In this document: in pieces, positions 62,852 through 64,000 of the stretch
How positions within the stretch are numbered: the first letter of the stretch is position 1
Layout of the letters: every line of letters begins with the position of its first letter
Translations under genes and position numbers: made by a program
The notes under the pieces: generated by a model
What the model saw: the letters and a program-made list of their open reading frames with translations, nothing else
What the model was told of the DNA's origin: nothing
Databases searched by the model: none
NCBI RefSeq assembly: GCF_001294335.1
Contig: NZ_LGKG01000101.1
Coordinates: 62,001 to 126,000 of the forward strand
Length of the DNA: 64,000 bases
DNA from: Streptomyces chattanoogensis
GTDB taxonomy: Bacteria > Actinomycetota > Actinomycetes > Streptomycetales > Streptomycetaceae
Direction: 5' to 3'

Positions 62852-63329
62852 GGGTTCTCCCGGAATGAAGTGAAGTGATCTACGGATTCATCGGTGGGGG
62901 ATGGGCGCGGCGACGTCGAAGGATGCCGGCAGGGGCCCATCACGCTCTCACTCGTGAATCGGCGTCTGGAAGAACATGACAAAGACATTACCCGGTTCCG
63001 TCGGCCCCGCACACCAGCTTTTCGCCGCCCCGGCGGCGGCCGGGCCGTCTGTGAGCGCCCGGGGTCAGCCGTTTCCTTCCGGGAGTCTCAGCACCGCCAG
63101 CACCGCCAGCACCGCCAGCACCGCCAGCACCCGCCGGCGGTCGCCGCCCGCCCGGGGCAGGTCCAGATGGACGTTACTGACACGGCAGCTGTAGATAGGT
63201 CTGCTGATGCTCGTAGCTGCTGTTCAGCGGCTTGAGGGGGTGGCTGCGGGCACGAGGACGGCCGCCTCGATCATGACGGGGTGTGATGCAACATCAGAAC
63301 GAGACGGCCGCTTCGGCGGAACGGTCTTG
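62852..63329. other. No gene apart from a short minisatellite
   Basis: Contains the 9-bp repeat at 63091-63132. The open frames here read low-complexity Ser/Thr/Ala or Arg runs and are not credible genes. Confidence 0.4.
63091..63132. repeat. 9-bp tandem repeat GCACCGCCA
   Basis: Four exact copies plus a partial fifth. One frame reads repeated Ser-Thr-Ala. Likely variable between strains through slippage. Confidence 0.85.
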
Positions 63330-64000
63330 TCAGACGGCCTTGACGACGGTGCCGGTGCCTTCGAGCGCGGTTACTTCGTCGGCGGGTGCTGTGGTGTCGG
63401 TGACGAGGGTGTGCAGGAGTGTGGAGGGGCCGACATACGCGTAGGCGGTGTGGCCGAGCTTGCTGCCGTCGGCTGCGACGATGATGCGGCGCGTGGAGGC
63501 GATGCTGGCCTTTTTGACGGCTGCGTCATCGAGGTCGTAGGCGGTCAGGCCCTCGGCTGTGCTCAGACCGCAGCAGCCCATGACGGCAGTGTCGAAACGC
63601 AGTGCCGCCAGGGAGGCGAGGGTGAGGGGGCCGGTGAGGGCTCCCTCGGCGGCCCGAGGCTGCCCGCCGGGCACCATCAGCGTTGCCGGGCCCAAGCCCT
63701 CACCGAGTACATGGATGGCCTGCAACGACAGGGGCATCACAGTGACCGGCCGTCGGCGCAGCAGGTGGGCGATTTCCAGGCAGGTGGTGCCGCTGTCGAG
63801 GAGGACGGTCTCGCCGTCGGCGATGAGCGAGGACACCTCGGCCGCGATGCGGCGCTTGGCATCGACGGACTCGTGAGCACGTAGCGCGAAGGGTGGCTCC
63901 TCGCCCCGGAGCAGCAGAGTGCGCGCCCCGCCACGGACTCGCTCAAGGACGCCTTGTGCGGCCAGCGTGTCGAGGTCGCGCCGGATGGTCATCTCGGAGG
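63330..64000 (-). CDS. DeoR-family transcriptional regulator, 5' end outside the window
   Basis: At least 223 codons, continuing past base 64000. SEMTIRRDLDTLAAQGVLER is the recognition helix of the DeoR HTH; the first helix lies beyond the window. The sugar-phosphate-binding DeoR_C domain is complete: HESVDAKRRIAAEVSSLIAD, LLDSGTTCLEIAHLLRRRPV, FDTAVMGCCGLSTAEGLTAY, DDAAVKKASIASTRRIIVAA. Such regulators repress sugar-phosphate catabolic genes; the target is not in view. Confidence 0.92.
   Translation of the reverse strand, partial: SEMTIRRDLDTLAAQGVLERVRGGARTLLLRGEEPPFALRAHESVDAKRRIAAEVSSLIADGETVLLDSGTTCLEIAHLLRRRPVTVMPLSLQAIHVLGEGLGPATLMVPGGQPRAAEGALTGPLTLASLAALRFDTAVMGCCGLSTAEGLTAYDLDDAAVKKASIASTRRIIVAADGSKLGHTAYAYVGPSTLLHTLVTDTTAPADEVTALEGTGTVVKAV

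Noticed and set aside
63091..63132. Considered as a CRISPR array
   Set aside because: The 9-bp units are contiguous with no spacers, so it is a simple minisatellite. No CRISPR array was seen anywhere in the window.
62976..63194. 72-codon frame with repeated Ser-Thr-Ala
   Set aside because: The open frame is produced by the 9-bp tandem repeat and has no ribosome site.

Overview
The window is high-GC DNA with strong third-position G/C bias, GTG as well as ATG starts, GGAGG-type ribosome sites, twin-arginine signals, many TetR/MerR/LysR/AsnC regulators and a SAM-IV-like riboswitch. All of this points to Streptomyces or a close relative. The density of broken genes and insertion-sequence scraps suggests an accessory part of the chromosome, such as an arm. 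I see no rRNA, tRNA or CRISPR array.

Layout. 0.4-6 kb: a protein-isoaspartate-methyltransferase homologue preceded by a 37-residue peptide gene (possible minimal RiPP locus), then three class I methyltransferases, one regulated by a TetR gene in the same operon, one divergent from it, and one divergent from a MerR gene. 6-11 kb: decayed genes (metal protein/DUF305, a DinB protein, Tn3 and IS630 scraps, an oxidoreductase) among a few intact ones. 11.5-14.9 kb: a three-gene operon (darcynin-like, membrane protein, multicopper oxidase) divergent from a TetR gene. 14.9-19 kb: PAP2, chrB and DUF1232 remnants, a secreted alpha/beta hydrolase, IS630 and IS110 scraps. 19-21.3 kb: TetR plus carotenoid oxygenase. 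22-23.3 kb: a cholesterol oxidase truncated at both ends. 23.4-26.6 kb: a cyclic-nucleotide-domain histidine kinase translationally coupled to a response-regulator/thioredoxin-reductase-like fusion.

27-45 kb is the main functional block and concerns organic sulfur. After a decayed locus (GntR, ferredoxin and substrate-binding-protein remnants) comes a sigma70-type promoter, a SAM-IV-like riboswitch and a cysteine-rich leader peptide, then a polar amino-acid ABC transporter, a GNAT acetyltransferase, a flavin reductase and three luciferase-like monooxygenases. A second promoter with an apparently leaderless leader peptide (motif HVDLRRQASAIC) and a candidate attenuator precedes a sulfonate-type ABC transporter, a fourth luciferase-like monooxygenase, a fumarate-reductase/AprA-like flavoprotein with its two-cluster ferredoxin, and a TauD-type dioxygenase. 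The leader peptides and riboswitch suggest that uptake and C-S cleavage are switched on when cysteine or SAM is scarce. A broken arylsulfatase follows.

46-64 kb: an SDR, remnants of two related serine recombinases, a VTT-domain membrane protein, a DUF1963-like protein, a TetR-controlled SnoaL/NmrA pair, small hypotheticals, an HSL-type esterase, LysR divergent from a pcaD-like enol-lactone hydrolase, a Cys/Met-metabolism PLP enzyme divergent from an AsnC regulator, a DUF6243-like protein and a DeoR regulator cut by the window edge. Assignments rest on reading motifs in the sequence. No database search was run.
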